Below, in pieces: positions 20,617 to 30,055 of a DNA stretch of 64,000 nucleotides. Position 1 is the stretch's first letter; each line of letters opens with the position of its first letter. The position numbers and the translations under genes were made by a program. The stretch lies in assembly GCF_001937195.1 (NCBI RefSeq), contig NZ_MSDO01000009.1, forward strand, positions 1 through 64,000, given 5' to 3'. This stretch comes from Salinicola socius. Lineage in GTDB: Bacteria; Pseudomonadota; Gammaproteobacteria; Pseudomonadales; Halomonadaceae. A model generated the notes under the pieces. It saw nothing but the letters and a program-made list of their open reading frames with translations, was not told where the DNA came from and did no database searches.

Positions 20617-21348
20617 ATGCGCGTGCTGGTGGTAGAAGACGACCCGATGGTGATGCGGCTCAATGTGGAGTTTCTCAATCGCATTGACGGCATCGACCTG
20701 GTCGCGCAATGCGAGGATTTGCCGGCAGCGAGAGACATGCTGGCAAAAGAGCCAGTGGATCTGCTGCTGCTGGATGTCTATCTGCGCGAACACAATGGCC
20801 TGTCGCTGGTGCGTGATCTGCGCCGCCAGGCCCGTGATATCCAGATCGTGCTGATCACCGCGGCCTCGGAAATGGAGACCGTGCGTGAAGCCAAACATCT
20901 GGGTGTCAGCGACTACCTGGTCAAACCGTTCAAGTTCGAGCGTTTCAAGGACGCTCTGAGCCGTTGCCTGGACACCCACCGCCGACTTTCTCGGCTGCCT
21001 GCGCGCGCCCACCAGCGCGACCTGGATGCACTGTTTCGCCGCGAAGCGGCTGCCAGCCAGCCGGCCCGCCCCGGCGATCTGCCCAAGGGGCTGACCGCCA
21101 ATTCGCTGGCCCAGGTGGCGAGAGCGGCCGCCGAGCAGGAAGGCGCGGCTTTCACCACCGAAGGGTTGAGCGAAAATACCGGCATGTCGCGAGTGTCGGT
21201 GCGCAAGTATCTCAAGCATCTGGTGGATCGCGGCGTGCTCGAGGAGTCCTTCCATTACGGCCAGATCGGCCGCCCCTCCTTTACCTACCGCTGCCTCGAT
21301 GGCGACGCGCTGACGCAACTGGCGGAGACCGGCAGCGCGGGCGCGTGA
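20617..21348 (+). CDS. Response regulator, CitB/DcuR family
   Basis: The 243-residue protein has a receiver domain (residues 1-120) with EDD at 7-9, phospho-acceptor Asp53 in LLLLDVYLREHNGL and Lys103-Pro in YLVKPFKFE. A linker and a C-terminal helix-turn-helix of the DcuR type follow (TTEGLSENTGMSRVSVRKYLKHLVDRGVLEE, then GRPSFTYR). It is co-transcribed with the kinase and probably activates the divergent 2HCT transporter gene. Confidence 0.92.
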   Translation: MRVLVVEDDPMVMRLNVEFLNRIDGIDLVAQCEDLPAARDMLAKEPVDLLLLDVYLREHNGLSLVRDLRRQARDIQIVLITAASEMETVREAKHLGVSDYLVKPFKFERFKDALSRCLDTHRRLSRLPARAHQRDLDALFRREAAASQPARPGDLPKGLTANSLAQVARAAAEQEGAAFTTEGLSENTGMSRVSVRKYLKHLVDRGVLEESFHYGQIGRPSFTYRCLDGDALTQLAETGSAGA

Positions 21349-21401
21349 GCGTCCGGTCGAATCGGTTGTGTCGGTAAATCGGACCGGGAAATCGAGCCGT
21401 A

Positions 21402-23435
21402 TCAGCGGCCGCGAATCAGATCGGCGATGATTCGCCGGCCGGGATGCAGATGATCGATCAGCTCGCGTTCCAGCGGCATTGGCTCGTCGTATAACCGTGA
21501 CGCGATCAGTTCGGCGCACAGCGGCGCGCTGACCATGCCACGAGAGCCGTGGGCCGTACTTACCCAGAGCCCGGGATAATGGCTGCCCGGACGGTCGAAA
21601 CGTCGCTTGGCATCCTTGCCCAGTGCTGCGTAGTCGTCGCGCCAGCACCCGGTATCCGGCAGCGGCCCGGCGTAGGGTGTCTTGTCGGGGCTGGCGGCGC
21701 GAACGCTGGCGCGCCCGGTGCAGTCAGCGGTCGTCAGGCCGGCGAACTGCCCGGCCAGCGCCGGTGCCGTCCGCGCCAACTCGTCGAGATTGCGTCGATG
21801 ATCCACTTCCCGGACGGCGGTATCGTCATCGTTGGGCGAGAAGGTCGCGCCGAAGGTGAGCTTGCCCTCTCGCGCCGGCATCACATAGCCCTCCGCACAG
21901 AGCACGCGCGCCAGCGCCGAGGCACTATCGGTGTCGGTGTCCGCATCGGCGTGCGGCGGCCACGACAGCGTGGAGATCTGGCCACGGACGGATTGCAGCG
22001 GCAGGCCGTCGAGCCAATCGTGGCTGGCGTGGCCGGTGGCGAACACGACCTGATCGACGTCCAGTGAACCGTCTCCCAATTGGAGCTGCCAACCGGCTTG
22101 TGTCTCTCGCAGCGATGTGAGCTCGGTGCGGCGAAGCGCGATGCCTGGCGTCGCCGCCAGATGGTGGCACAGGGCGATCGGATCGACCCAGCCTGCCTGG
22201 GGATAATGAAGGGCGGGCTGGGCCAGATCGATGCCGGCGAGCGCGGCGGCATGAGAAGGATCGCTGGCGGAAACGACAGCCGCCGGCAAGTCGTAGTTGG
22301 CCAGGAACCGCTGCCGTCGCCGATCGTCTCCGGCCAGTTGCAGCAGTCCGCAGTCCGACCACCATTGGCGCTGGGGGTCCAGGCGCGCCAGCCAGCGCTG
22401 CGTATGGAGTAGTGCCGCCAGATAGAACCGGCTCTGGAGATTGGGTTCGATCGCCAGTTTGACGTAGAGCGCCGCCTGGGGATTGCCCGAAGCGCCGGCT
22501 GCGATACCGGCACGGTCGATCAAGGTCACCCGGCTGCCGCGCCGCGCCAGCGCCGCCGCGACGCTGGTGCCGGCAATGCCGGCACCGATGACGGCAACAT
22601 GGCCGACGGCCATGACGGGCGGAGGCTGGAACCAGGGCGTCGTCGCTCGGGAAGACAAGGTCTCGGATGCCGGCGGCACCGATTCGTCTCGCTCGCCACG
22701 CAGCATCTCGCGCTTGCGGCCGAAGCCCGGTACCTTGCGCCAGCGGAAGCCGGCGGCGGCCAGGCCACGACGCACGAAACCCGCGCAGGTGAAGGTGGCA
22801 AAGGTGGCGCCCGTCCGGCTGGCGATGGCCATGGCGGTGAACAGTTCGGGTCGCCACATGTCGGGATTCTTCGACGGCGCGAAACCGTCGAGAAACCAGG
22901 CATCGATCTGGCCGTCCAGACGCGACAGGCAATCCGCGGCGTCACCGAAATGCAGATCCAGCGTGACGCGGTCATCCAGCTGCAGCCGATGGACGCCAGC
23001 CACCGCCGGTGGCCACTGTGCGATCAGCGAGCCGGCCTGGCGTGACAGTTGCGGCCAGCTGCGCCAGGCGCGCTCCAGCGCATCGCGAGTGAGCGGATGC
23101 TTTTCGGTCGAGACCAGATGCAGTCTGGCGCCAGCGGGGGCGTATTCATCGAAACACGCCCAGGCACACAGCATGTTGAGCCCGGTGCCGAAGCCGGTTT
23201 CACCGATCGTGAACGGCCGCGGCTCGTGCCAGTCAGCCAATCGCCGTGGCAGATCGTTGTTGTCGATGAAGACGAAGCGCGTCTCCTCGCGGCCATCCTG
23301 ACGAGAGAAATAGACGTCATCGTAGGCGGTCGAGAAGGGCGCCTCGACGTCGCCATCGTCCACGCGCCAGTCGAGCTCGGCATGATGGATGCCGTGGCGA
23401 TGAGGGGTAACCGTCTTGGCGTTCATGATCGTCAC
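21402..23435 (-). CDS. mnmC: Bifunctional tRNA 5-methylaminomethyl-2-thiouridine biosynthesis protein MnmC
   Basis: Last two steps of mnm5s2U34 synthesis. The FAD-dependent C-terminal domain removes the carboxymethyl group of cmnm5s2U, and the SAM-dependent N-terminal domain methylates the product. The 677 residues match E. coli MnmC (about 668). The methyltransferase part has IGETGFGTGLNMLCAW (about 75-90) and WFLDGFAPSKNPDMW. The oxidase starts at VAVIGAGIAGTSVAAALARRGSRVTLIDR near residue 280, with the family segment TRASVRAASPDKTPYAGPLPD-like further on. The convergent CitB gene ends 53 bases away. Confidence 0.95.
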   Translation of the reverse strand: MTIMNAKTVTPHRHGIHHAELDWRVDDGDVEAPFSTAYDDVYFSRQDGREETRFVFIDNNDLPRRLADWHEPRPFTIGETGFGTGLNMLCAWACFDEYAPAGARLHLVSTEKHPLTRDALERAWRSWPQLSRQAGSLIAQWPPAVAGVHRLQLDDRVTLDLHFGDAADCLSRLDGQIDAWFLDGFAPSKNPDMWRPELFTAMAIASRTGATFATFTCAGFVRRGLAAAGFRWRKVPGFGRKREMLRGERDESVPPASETLSSRATTPWFQPPPVMAVGHVAVIGAGIAGTSVAAALARRGSRVTLIDRAGIAAGASGNPQAALYVKLAIEPNLQSRFYLAALLHTQRWLARLDPQRQWWSDCGLLQLAGDDRRRQRFLANYDLPAAVVSASDPSHAAALAGIDLAQPALHYPQAGWVDPIALCHHLAATPGIALRRTELTSLRETQAGWQLQLGDGSLDVDQVVFATGHASHDWLDGLPLQSVRGQISTLSWPPHADADTDTDSASALARVLCAEGYVMPAREGKLTFGATFSPNDDDTAVREVDHRRNLDELARTAPALAGQFAGLTTADCTGRASVRAASPDKTPYAGPLPDTGCWRDDYAALGKDAKRRFDRPGSHYPGLWVSTAHGSRGMVSAPLCAELIASRLYDEPMPLERELIDHLHPGRRIIADLIRGR

Positions 23436-23560
23436 GCTCGCGGGCCGTCAACCGGTCGACTCGTCAGGGACCGGCGACGCGTTGTATGAAAATTGATCGC
23501 TTGCCGTCAGGCGACGGCTTGTCGGCAGCTTGGGAAGGCGTCCGCGGGATCTTCACAGTG

Positions 23561-23598
23561 TTATCCACAGCAAGTGTGCAAAACCCGGCTGTGGATAA
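23561..23598. promoter_or_regulatory. Inverted pair of perfect DnaA boxes upstream of mnmC
   Basis: TTATCCACA at 23561-23569 and its reverse complement TGTGGATAA at 23590-23598 both match the strongest DnaA-box consensus. Their centres lie 29 bases apart in the 185-base gap between mnmC (start 23435) and the yciI-like gene. They could be a DnaA-controlled promoter element or a titration site. Confidence 0.7.
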
Positions 23599-23620
23599 CG
23601 AGGCGGCTGGAGGGCCCGGG

Positions 23621-23920
23621 TTACGGCAGTACCCGCTTGAACGGTTTGACCCGCACTTGCGAATAGACCCCGGCGGCGACGTAGGGGTCGGCGTCGGCCC
23701 AGCGCTGGGCGGCTTCGAGCGAGTCGAATTCGGCCACGATCAGGCTGCCGCTGAAACCGGCATCGCCTGGATTGTCGCTGTCGATGGCCGGATGGGGGCC
23801 GGCGAGGACCAGCCGCCCCTCGTCTTTCAAGGCTTCCAGCCGTTCGACATGCGCTGGACGGACCGAGAGCCGCTTGTCCAGGCTGTCGTCGATGTCATCG
23901 CTGATGATGGCGTAGAGCAT
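23621..23920 (-). CDS. YciI family protein
   Basis: The 99-residue ferredoxin-like alpha/beta barrel protein contains the family pattern [42 protein letters not shown] and the [25 protein letters not shown] segment, with the conserved His and Asp of this family. The biochemical role is unknown. The ATG overlaps the yciB stop by one base (TGATG), so the two are translationally coupled. Confidence 0.9.
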   Translation of the reverse strand: MLYAIISDDIDDSLDKRLSVRPAHVERLEALKDEGRLVLAGPHPAIDSDNPGDAGFSGSLIVAEFDSLEAAQRWADADPYVAAGVYSQVRVKPFKRVLP

Positions 23921-24471
23921 CAGGAACCTTCCTCCGATTGTGATTGCGAAAGGTGGCGGGCCAGAAACAAGCCTTGCCCGACCACGAACAGCAGGGTCAG
24001 CCCCAGCATGCCGAACAGCTTGAAGTCGACCCAGGTCGCTTCGTCGTAGTAGCTGAAGACGTAGACGTTGAGTGCGGCCATGGCGAGGAAGAACAGCACC
24101 CAGGCCAGATTGAGCCGCCGCCAGGTGGCTGCCGGCAGCGACACCGCCTTGCCCATCATCCGCTGGGTCAGCGTCTGGCCGCCGAACAGCGGCGAGAGCA
24201 GAAAGGCAACGCCGAACAGCGCATTGATGACGGTGGGCTTCCACTGAATGAAGGCCGGATTGTGGAAGGCGATGGTGGCGCCGGCCGAGACGATCACGAT
24301 GATCGAGGTGATCAGCAGCATCTTTTCGATGCGGCGCTGACGCCACCAGACGATGCCCAACTGCGCCAGCGTGGCGGGGATCAGCACCATCGTCGCCGTG
24401 ATGATATCGCCGCTCAGATGATAGACGGCGAAGAAGATCGCGATGGGCAGGAAATCGAACAGCAGTTTCAT
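23920..24471 (-). CDS. yciB: Inner membrane-spanning protein YciB (septation protein A family)
   Basis: The 183-residue protein with five predicted membrane helices starts [23 protein letters not shown]. It contains the family stretches [22 protein letters not shown] and [33 protein letters not shown]. The family affects cell-envelope synthesis and septation. It forms a pair with the downstream yciI-like gene and is divergent from the PHP phosphoesterase gene, the arrangement found around yciB-yciI and yciV-yciO in enterobacteria. Confidence 0.94.
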   Translation of the reverse strand: MKLLFDFLPIAIFFAVYHLSGDIITATMVLIPATLAQLGIVWWRQRRIEKMLLITSIIVIVSAGATIAFHNPAFIQWKPTVINALFGVAFLLSPLFGGQTLTQRMMGKAVSLPAATWRRLNLAWVLFFLAMAALNVYVFSYYDEATWVDFKLFGMLGLTLLFVVGQGLFLARHLSQSQSEEGS

Positions 24472-24620
24472 ACGGGCTAGGCCTCCGGCGAGTGGTGACG
24501 ACGCAGACGTTTGACCCGGCCCGTCGCGCCCGTCACCATAGTCGATCTATTCTGACAAAGACGCTGGCTGGCGTCATGCCCATGAGCGTTTTTCCCACCG
24601 ATGATCTCGAAATCCACCCG

Positions 24621-25505
24621 ATGAAGCTGGCCGACACGCTCGACGGCATTCGGGGCGTCGATCTACACCTGCACTCCACGGCCTCCGACGGCAAGCTCTC
24701 GCCCGCCGAGCTGGCGGATCTTTGCCATGCCCGCGGGATGACCCACGTCGCGCTGACCGATCACGATACGATCGACGGGATCGAGGAGGCGCGGCAGCGA
24801 TGTCGCCATCACGGCATCAACCTGATGGCGGCCGCCGAGCTCTCCTGCCAATGGCGAGGGATCGGTCTGCACATCGTGGCGCTGCTGCCTCAGGGCACGT
24901 CTTCCGCTCTCGACGCGGGCCTGGAGATACTGGCCAACGCGCGCGACCTGCGATCCCGCGAGATCGCTCACCGCCTGGAAAAGGTCGGGCTGGCCGACGG
25001 GCTAGCCAGGGCGCGACAGGCGGCCGGAAGTGAGCGCCCACTGGGGCGGCCCGACTTCGCGGCGGCGCTGGTTGCGGCCGGCGTGGTCCCGGACGTCAAG
25101 ACGGCCTTCAAACGCTATCTCGGCGCCGGCAAGCGCGGCGACGTCAAGATGCACTGGCCCGAGCTCGCGACGGTCGTCGGTTGGATTCGCGATGCCGAAG
25201 GCGTCGCCGTCGTCGCCCATCCGCTGCGTTACGGCATGACCCGGCGCAAGCGCGATCTGATGTTCTCGGCGTTCATCGACGCCGGCGGCGAGGCGGCGGA
25301 ACTGGTCAGCGGTTACCAGAACCCGGATACGACCCATGACCTGGCCCGGCAGCTCGACTTCCACGGGCTGTATGGCTCGATCGGCAGCGATTTCCACTAT
25401 CCGGGTGGCCCCTTGTCGCCGGGGACGATCAGTCCGCCGCCGCGCTCCCGCGTCAAACCGGTGTGGTGTCATCCGGCCCTGCAACGCTTCGCCGACGGCG
25501 AGTAG
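24621..25505 (+). CDS. PHP-domain phosphoesterase, YciV (RNase AM) type
   Basis: Metal-dependent phosphoesterase. E. coli YciV is a 5'-3' exonuclease on short RNA or 5',3'-bisphosphates. Metal-binding motifs are visible: DLHLHSTASDG near the N-terminus, ALTDHDTIDGIEEA, VVAHPLRYG and IGSDFHYPG. I place the start at 24621 because it gives 294 residues, like YciV. GTG 24492 and ATG 24576/24582 are also in frame, and no start has a good ribosome-binding site. It is divergent from yciB and followed by yciO, as in E. coli. Confidence 0.88.
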   Translation: MKLADTLDGIRGVDLHLHSTASDGKLSPAELADLCHARGMTHVALTDHDTIDGIEEARQRCRHHGINLMAAAELSCQWRGIGLHIVALLPQGTSSALDAGLEILANARDLRSREIAHRLEKVGLADGLARARQAAGSERPLGRPDFAAALVAAGVVPDVKTAFKRYLGAGKRGDVKMHWPELATVVGWIRDAEGVAVVAHPLRYGMTRRKRDLMFSAFIDAGGEAAELVSGYQNPDTTHDLARQLDFHGLYGSIGSDFHYPGGPLSPGTISPPPRSRVKPVWCHPALQRFADGE

Positions 25506-25617
25506 CGCCGCGTCTGTTATTCTTGAGAGCAGTTGTTGTCGAAAGCCAAGATCATCCGTGATCGACCACAGACCTGCGTGGCGGGACGGGTTTCAAAAGC
25601 GGTGTCAGGAGAGCGTG

Positions 25618-26238
25618 ATGACCCAATTTTTCCAGATTCATTCGCAGAATCCGCAAAAGCGTCTGATCGACCAGGCCATCGAGATCCTGCGTCAGGGCGG
25701 CGTGATCGCCTATCCCACCGACTCCGGCTATGCCCTTGGCTGTCGGCTGGGCGAAAAGAAGGCCGTCGAGAAGATCAAATGGCTGCGCCAGCTCGATGAC
25801 CGTCACAACTTCACGCTGGTGTGTTCCGATCTGTCGGAGATTGGCACCTATGCCAAGGTCGACAACAGCGTGTTTCGGCTGCTCAAGTCACACACGCCCG
25901 GCGCCTACACTTTCATTCTCAGCGCGACCAGCGAAGTGCCGAGGTTGCTTTTGCATCCCAAGCGGCGGTCGATCGGCGTCCGCGTGCCGGACCATAACAT
26001 CACTCACGCCTTGCTCGACGCGCTCGGTGAGCCGCTGATGAGCGTGACGCTGATCCCGGCAGGGGAAACCTGGCCGATGACCGACGCGGAAGAGATCCGC
26101 GAGCGCTTCGGGGCGCATCTGGAGTTGATCATCGACGGCGGCGCCTGTCAGCTCGAACCGACCACCGTGGTCGATTTGCGCGAGATCCCGCCGGTGATCG
26201 TCCGCGAAGGGCGGGGTGATTCTTCGGCCTTTCGTTGA
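25618..26238 (+). CDS. yciO: YciO, Sua5/YrdC family
   Basis: The 206-residue protein has a complete YrdC-like fold: AIEILRQGGVIAYPTDSGYALGCRLGEKKAVEKI (about 19-53), KSHTPGAYTFILSAT and KRRSIGVRVPDHNITHALLDALGEPLMSVTLIP. E. coli YciO has the same length. The family is related to the TsaC/Sua5 threonylcarbamoyl-AMP synthases, but YciO itself is a weakly active paralogue. The ATG at 25618 has AGGAGA nine bases upstream, ruling out the longer open frame. Confidence 0.92.
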   Translation: MTQFFQIHSQNPQKRLIDQAIEILRQGGVIAYPTDSGYALGCRLGEKKAVEKIKWLRQLDDRHNFTLVCSDLSEIGTYAKVDNSVFRLLKSHTPGAYTFILSATSEVPRLLLHPKRRSIGVRVPDHNITHALLDALGEPLMSVTLIPAGETWPMTDAEEIRERFGAHLELIIDGGACQLEPTTVVDLREIPPVIVREGRGDSSAFR

Positions 26239-26295
26239 GTCATCCACTGCGTGGACGGCTCGGCCGAGCGGCGCTCGAGCCTTGATGACGAGGTA

Positions 26296-26320
26296 GGGCG
26301 GGACCTGCGGCGTCCCGCCT
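26296..26320. terminator. Hairpin between convergent yciO and acid phosphatase genes
   Basis: GGCGGGAC (26297-26304) pairs with GTCCCGCC (26312-26319), an 8-bp stem with flanking A/T pairing. There is no T-run on either side, so it is only a possible transcript-end structure. It ends seven bases from the phosphatase stop. Confidence 0.4.
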
Positions 26321-26326
26321 CCCAAG

Positions 26327-27115
26327 CTAGCGAGTCTTCAGTGGCGCCGACCACGCTTCGAGATCCGCATCGCTCCAACTGCCGTAGCTGGCGTTGGGGA
26401 ACATGATCCAGTCATCGCCGAAATGGGCATCGTCCTCGGCCACCAGCCGATGCTGGTCCTTCAGGTCGGCGTGATGGAAATCGCTGGAGAAGTCCGCCAG
26501 CGAATCACCCAGTTGCAGGACCAGCTCGTGATCGCGCTCGATGGCGGCGCGGCGCTCTCCCTTCGAGGGACCCAACAGCCGGACCTGGGCGTCGTCGACC
26601 TGGGGCAGATGCAGCGAGCGGAGTGTCGCGAGCGTCGATGCCTTGTTCTCCTGGTAGCGGTCGGAGACGTAGAAAATCGTCACTCCCTGGGCATCGGCGT
26701 AATTCAGGAACCTGCGTGCGCCGGGAATCAGCCGCGGGTGTCCCTCGCGCTCCCACACCTTCCAGGTATCCCAGCCGGTGAAATCGTGACAGGCCTGCAT
26801 GTCGCGGACGAGCAGTGCCGAGTTGTCGATGACGGTCTCGTCCAGGTCGGTCATGATCGCCAGGTTGTCCGCCTCGGGGTGGGCGGCGATCTTCTGCTGC
26901 AATCTCGCCGTGGCCAGGGCGTAGCTCTGCCGCTGCAGTGCATCGACCTCGGCCGACTGCTGTTGATAGCGAAGGGCCATCGCGTAGGCCTCGGGGGCGC
27001 AGGCTTCATCGGCGGCAGCGGCCTGGAAGGTCGAAGCGATACCCAGCATCAAGCCGGTCGTCAGCGCCCACGAGAGTCGGTGCTTGGGGCTGGTCGTGTC
27101 ACTGGTCTTGTTCAT
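26327..27115 (-). CDS. Secreted acid phosphatase, HAD subfamily IIIB (5'-nucleotidase e(P4)-like)
   Basis: The 262-residue exported phosphomonoesterase has a signal peptide at about residues 1-35 (SWALTTGLMLGIASTFQAAAA). The HAD nucleophile motif is AIMTDLDETVIDNS, followed by FYVSDRYQENKASTL and GDSLADFSSDF near the C-terminus. The family resembles the haemophilus e(P4) enzyme but here lacks a lipobox cysteine, so it should be periplasmic and soluble. The start at 27115 is backed by AAGGGA nine bases upstream; the open frame extends nine codons further. Confidence 0.85.
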   Translation of the reverse strand: MNKTSDTTSPKHRLSWALTTGLMLGIASTFQAAAADEACAPEAYAMALRYQQQSAEVDALQRQSYALATARLQQKIAAHPEADNLAIMTDLDETVIDNSALLVRDMQACHDFTGWDTWKVWEREGHPRLIPGARRFLNYADAQGVTIFYVSDRYQENKASTLATLRSLHLPQVDDAQVRLLGPSKGERRAAIERDHELVLQLGDSLADFSSDFHHADLKDQHRLVAEDDAHFGDDWIMFPNASYGSWSDADLEAWSAPLKTR

Positions 27116-27235
27116 TGAAGCGTCCCTTTGAGATGTCGGCACGGTGGCCGGAAAGCATGGCAGGTGGTATCCGAAAAGCGGCTTCGCTCACCCATGGGCA
27201 TCACCAATCGGTTCCAGGGGGAGACGATGCCGCTC

Positions 27236-28903
27236 TCAAACCGGCAGCGCCTTGTGCTCCTCATGGTGCTTTCTCACGCTGGAGCGGAGCCGGTCGTCGG
27301 CCAGAGCCATGCTATCCGGCTCGGCAGTCTCCTGCATCCCGGCGTCGGGTTCCGGCACTGGCGTCTCCAGCCTGAACTGGTTGCATTGCTCCTGCTGGCG
27401 CTGCGCCCGGGCGTCCAGATCCTGCGTCGCCCTGAGCGTGCGTTCCGCCAGCGAGACGTTGCGCTGGGTGGCGATGTCGATGGCATTGATGGCCTGGTCG
27501 ATCTGATGGATGCCGTCGCGCTGCTGCTGGCAGGAGAGAGCGATACCCTCCAGCAACTGGCCGAGCTGATGGCCGGACTGCACGGCGGTGGCCATCGTCT
27601 CCCTGGCCTGGTTCAGGACCTGGGCGCCTGTCCTGACCTGGAGGTGCGTCCCCTCGATCTGTGCCCGGATGGTCTTGGCGGCTTCGGCGGAGCGCGCCGA
27701 AAGACCGCGAACCTCGGCGGCAACCACGGCGAATCCGCGGCCCTGCGCCCCGGCCCGTGCCGCCTCGACCGAGGCATTCAGCGCCAGCAGGTTGGTCTGG
27801 AAAGAGAGCGAATCGATCATCCCGATCACTTCCAGCGACGATTCGGAGCGGGCCTGGGCCGCCTCGATCTCGGTGACCGCGGTGGATATCTGGTCTCCGC
27901 TGGCGTCGATCCGGCGCCGGTTCTCCTCCGACAGCGTCCGTCCCTGGTCGGCGTGATCCGCCGTATGCGCCACGGTGGCAGTGATCTCTTCCATGCTGGC
28001 GGTGGTCTGCTGGAGCGCCTGGGCCTGCTGCCGGCTCTGGTCGTTCAGGGCATGGCTGGCTTCGGTCAACTCCAGCGCGTCGCCACGCAGTGCCCGGCTC
28101 TCCCGTTGCACTTGCGAGACCAGCTCCAGCAGCGAGGCCTGCATCGCGTCGACGCCGGACTTGAGCAACCGCATCTCCCTCACGCCCCGGGTCGACAGGC
28201 GCTGGCTAAGGTCGCCCTGGGCGATGTCGGCGCAGTGTCGCCTCACCTCGCCCAGCGGGCGCAACAGATGGCGCTGGAACATGAAGAAGGCCAACAGGAT
28301 CAACGACAGCGTGACCACGGCCGCCGTGGTCAGCCCGACCTGCAGGAGGTGCACGTCACGCCCCATGGCAGCCGCACCCGACACCGCATTGGCTTTGGCG
28401 GTGGAGGACATGCCGGCAAGACTCGCATCCAGCGCGGCGGTCAGGTCGTTGGCCTGCTTGACGCTGGTTTGATAGGCCGAGACATCCCAAGCCTTCAGCG
28501 TATCGAAGCCGGGCTGGATGCCGTCGTCGATCAGCGCCCTGAAGCGATCGGCGAGATCGCCCCCGGGCGACTCGGGGGTTGCCGGGGGCAGTTCCGCGAG
28601 GCGCTGCTTAGCACTCGCGAAAGTGGCCTGCGCCTGCGCCCAACTCTTCCTGGCGGGCTTGACTCGCAAGCGGTTGTAGTCGGTCTGATAGCTGTCCAGC
28701 AGAACCCGGGTCTGCATCAGTTCGGCATAGAGTTCGCGTGCCATCCCGAGCTGCACGACATTGAGGGCATAGACCGAATCGAAGGCGTTTCTCGCCTGTT
28801 TCATGGCCAGGTAGCTGCCGCCGCCGATGACTGACATCAGCAGCGCGAACAGCAGCAGCATGGCCACGAGGCCGCTGCGGAGCGTGAGGCGAAGCGATTG
28901 CAT
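27236..28903 (-). CDS. Methyl-accepting chemotaxis protein
   Basis: The 555-residue transmembrane chemoreceptor has TM1 at about residues 12-34, a periplasmic four-helix-bundle-type sensor, TM2 at about 190-211 and HAMP ([24 protein letters not shown]). The signalling hairpin tip reads [21 protein letters not shown] and [21 protein letters not shown]. The C-terminus ends [12 protein letters not shown] and lacks a clear NWETF-type CheR/CheB tether. The ligand is unknown. No che genes are nearby, so it serves a distant signalling cluster. Confidence 0.94.
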   Translation of the reverse strand: MQSLRLTLRSGLVAMLLLFALLMSVIGGGSYLAMKQARNAFDSVYALNVVQLGMARELYAELMQTRVLLDSYQTDYNRLRVKPARKSWAQAQATFASAKQRLAELPPATPESPGGDLADRFRALIDDGIQPGFDTLKAWDVSAYQTSVKQANDLTAALDASLAGMSSTAKANAVSGAAAMGRDVHLLQVGLTTAAVVTLSLILLAFFMFQRHLLRPLGEVRRHCADIAQGDLSQRLSTRGVREMRLLKSGVDAMQASLLELVSQVQRESRALRGDALELTEASHALNDQSRQQAQALQQTTASMEEITATVAHTADHADQGRTLSEENRRRIDASGDQISTAVTEIEAAQARSESSLEVIGMIDSLSFQTNLLALNASVEAARAGAQGRGFAVVAAEVRGLSARSAEAAKTIRAQIEGTHLQVRTGAQVLNQARETMATAVQSGHQLGQLLEGIALSCQQQRDGIHQIDQAINAIDIATQRNVSLAERTLRATQDLDARAQRQQEQCNQFRLETPVPEPDAGMQETAEPDSMALADDRLRSSVRKHHEEHKALPV

Positions 28904-29014
28904 GACAACTCCCGATGATGACGAACCGCCTGGTATGGCATCGTGGGATGGGAGTTTGTCGCCTTTATGTCACAGGTTGATGACAAAAGTTAACGTTTCG
29001 GTGGCCCTGCGACA

Positions 29015-29911
29015 TCAATCACCCTTGTCGTGCGCCTCGGGAGGTTCCGCTTCCGTCTCGTCGTCGTCGGGGGCATTCGGGTCCTGCGTCTCTTCGTTGA
29101 GCCAGGAGCCGCAAAACCGGCAGTACTTGGCATCTCGTTCATGGCCTTCGCGGCCGCAGCCGGGGCAGGCTTCCTCGGAATAGCGCTCGCGCTGGATCGA
29201 ACGAATGACCTCGGCGGAGAAGACCCCGGTGGGTACGGCGATGATCGAGTAGCCCAGGATCATCATGAACGCGGAGATGAACTGCCCCAATGGCGTTACC
29301 GGGGCGATATCGCCGTAGCCGACCGTCGTCAGGGTAACGACGGCCCAGTACATTGCCCGCGGCATGCTGGTGAAACCCGCCTCCGGCGGCTCGATCATAT
29401 AGATGACGGAGCCGAAGATCGTGATGATCAGCAGTATGGTGGTCAGGAACAGCAGGATCTTGCGCTGGCTGCGCTGCAGCGCTTCCACCAGCATGCGGCC
29501 CTCGCCGACGAACTCCATGAGTCGCAGGACCCGGAACACGCGCAGCACCCGCAAGACTCGAACCACCAGCAGCGATTGTGCGCCGGGTATAAAGAGAGCG
29601 AGCCAGGTGGGGAGGATCGCCAGCAGATCGAGAATGCCGTAGAAACTGCGCAGATAACGCAGTGGCCGGTCGAGACAGTAGAGCCTCAGGGCCAGCTCCA
29701 GCGTGAAGATCAGCGTGAAGCCCCACTCCACCACGTAGAAAATCTCGCCGAAGCGCTCATGAAGCCCCGGCACGCTGTCGAGGAAGACGGTCGCCACGCT
29801 TACCAGGATGAGCGTGATCAGTACGATGTCGAAGGCCTTGGCCTTCGGGGTGTCCGATTCGAAGATGATCTGAAACAGCCGTTTGCGTAGCGATGAGCCG
29901 CCCGATTGCAT
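29015..29911 (-). CDS. Voltage-gated-type potassium channel with C-terminal zinc ribbon
   Basis: The 298-residue six-helix ion channel has an arginine-rich S4 (VRVLRVLRVFRVLRL, about residues 118-131). The K+ selectivity filter is TLTTVGYGDIAP, with TTVGYGD at 195-201. After the pore helix comes a short cytoplasmic tail with two CxxC pairs (CPGCG at 249-253 and CRFCG at 264-268), a likely zinc ribbon, then an acidic end. The ATG at 29911 is preceded by an in-frame TTG at 29914. Transport direction and gating are unknown. Confidence 0.92.
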   Translation of the reverse strand: MQSGGSSLRKRLFQIIFESDTPKAKAFDIVLITLILVSVATVFLDSVPGLHERFGEIFYVVEWGFTLIFTLELALRLYCLDRPLRYLRSFYGILDLLAILPTWLALFIPGAQSLLVVRVLRVLRVFRVLRLMEFVGEGRMLVEALQRSQRKILLFLTTILLIITIFGSVIYMIEPPEAGFTSMPRAMYWAVVTLTTVGYGDIAPVTPLGQFISAFMMILGYSIIAVPTGVFSAEVIRSIQRERYSEEACPGCGREGHERDAKYCRFCGSWLNEETQDPNAPDDDETEAEPPEAHDKGD

Positions 29912-30055
29912 CAATTGAGTTCCTGTCCTGGTGGCCGGCTACGCGATGAAGCGCGTCCGATAATTCATTTATATGATGTTCAATTTCTCGGCGCGTCCGC
30001 CGACAATGACACTTCGGGTTCACCGAGGTCGATCGACCGTCAGCCCGGGATATTG

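Noticed and set aside
23561-23598. Chromosomal replication origin at the DnaA boxes
   Set aside because: Only two boxes, no AT-rich unwinding region and no dnaA, dnaN, mnmG or parAB genes around.
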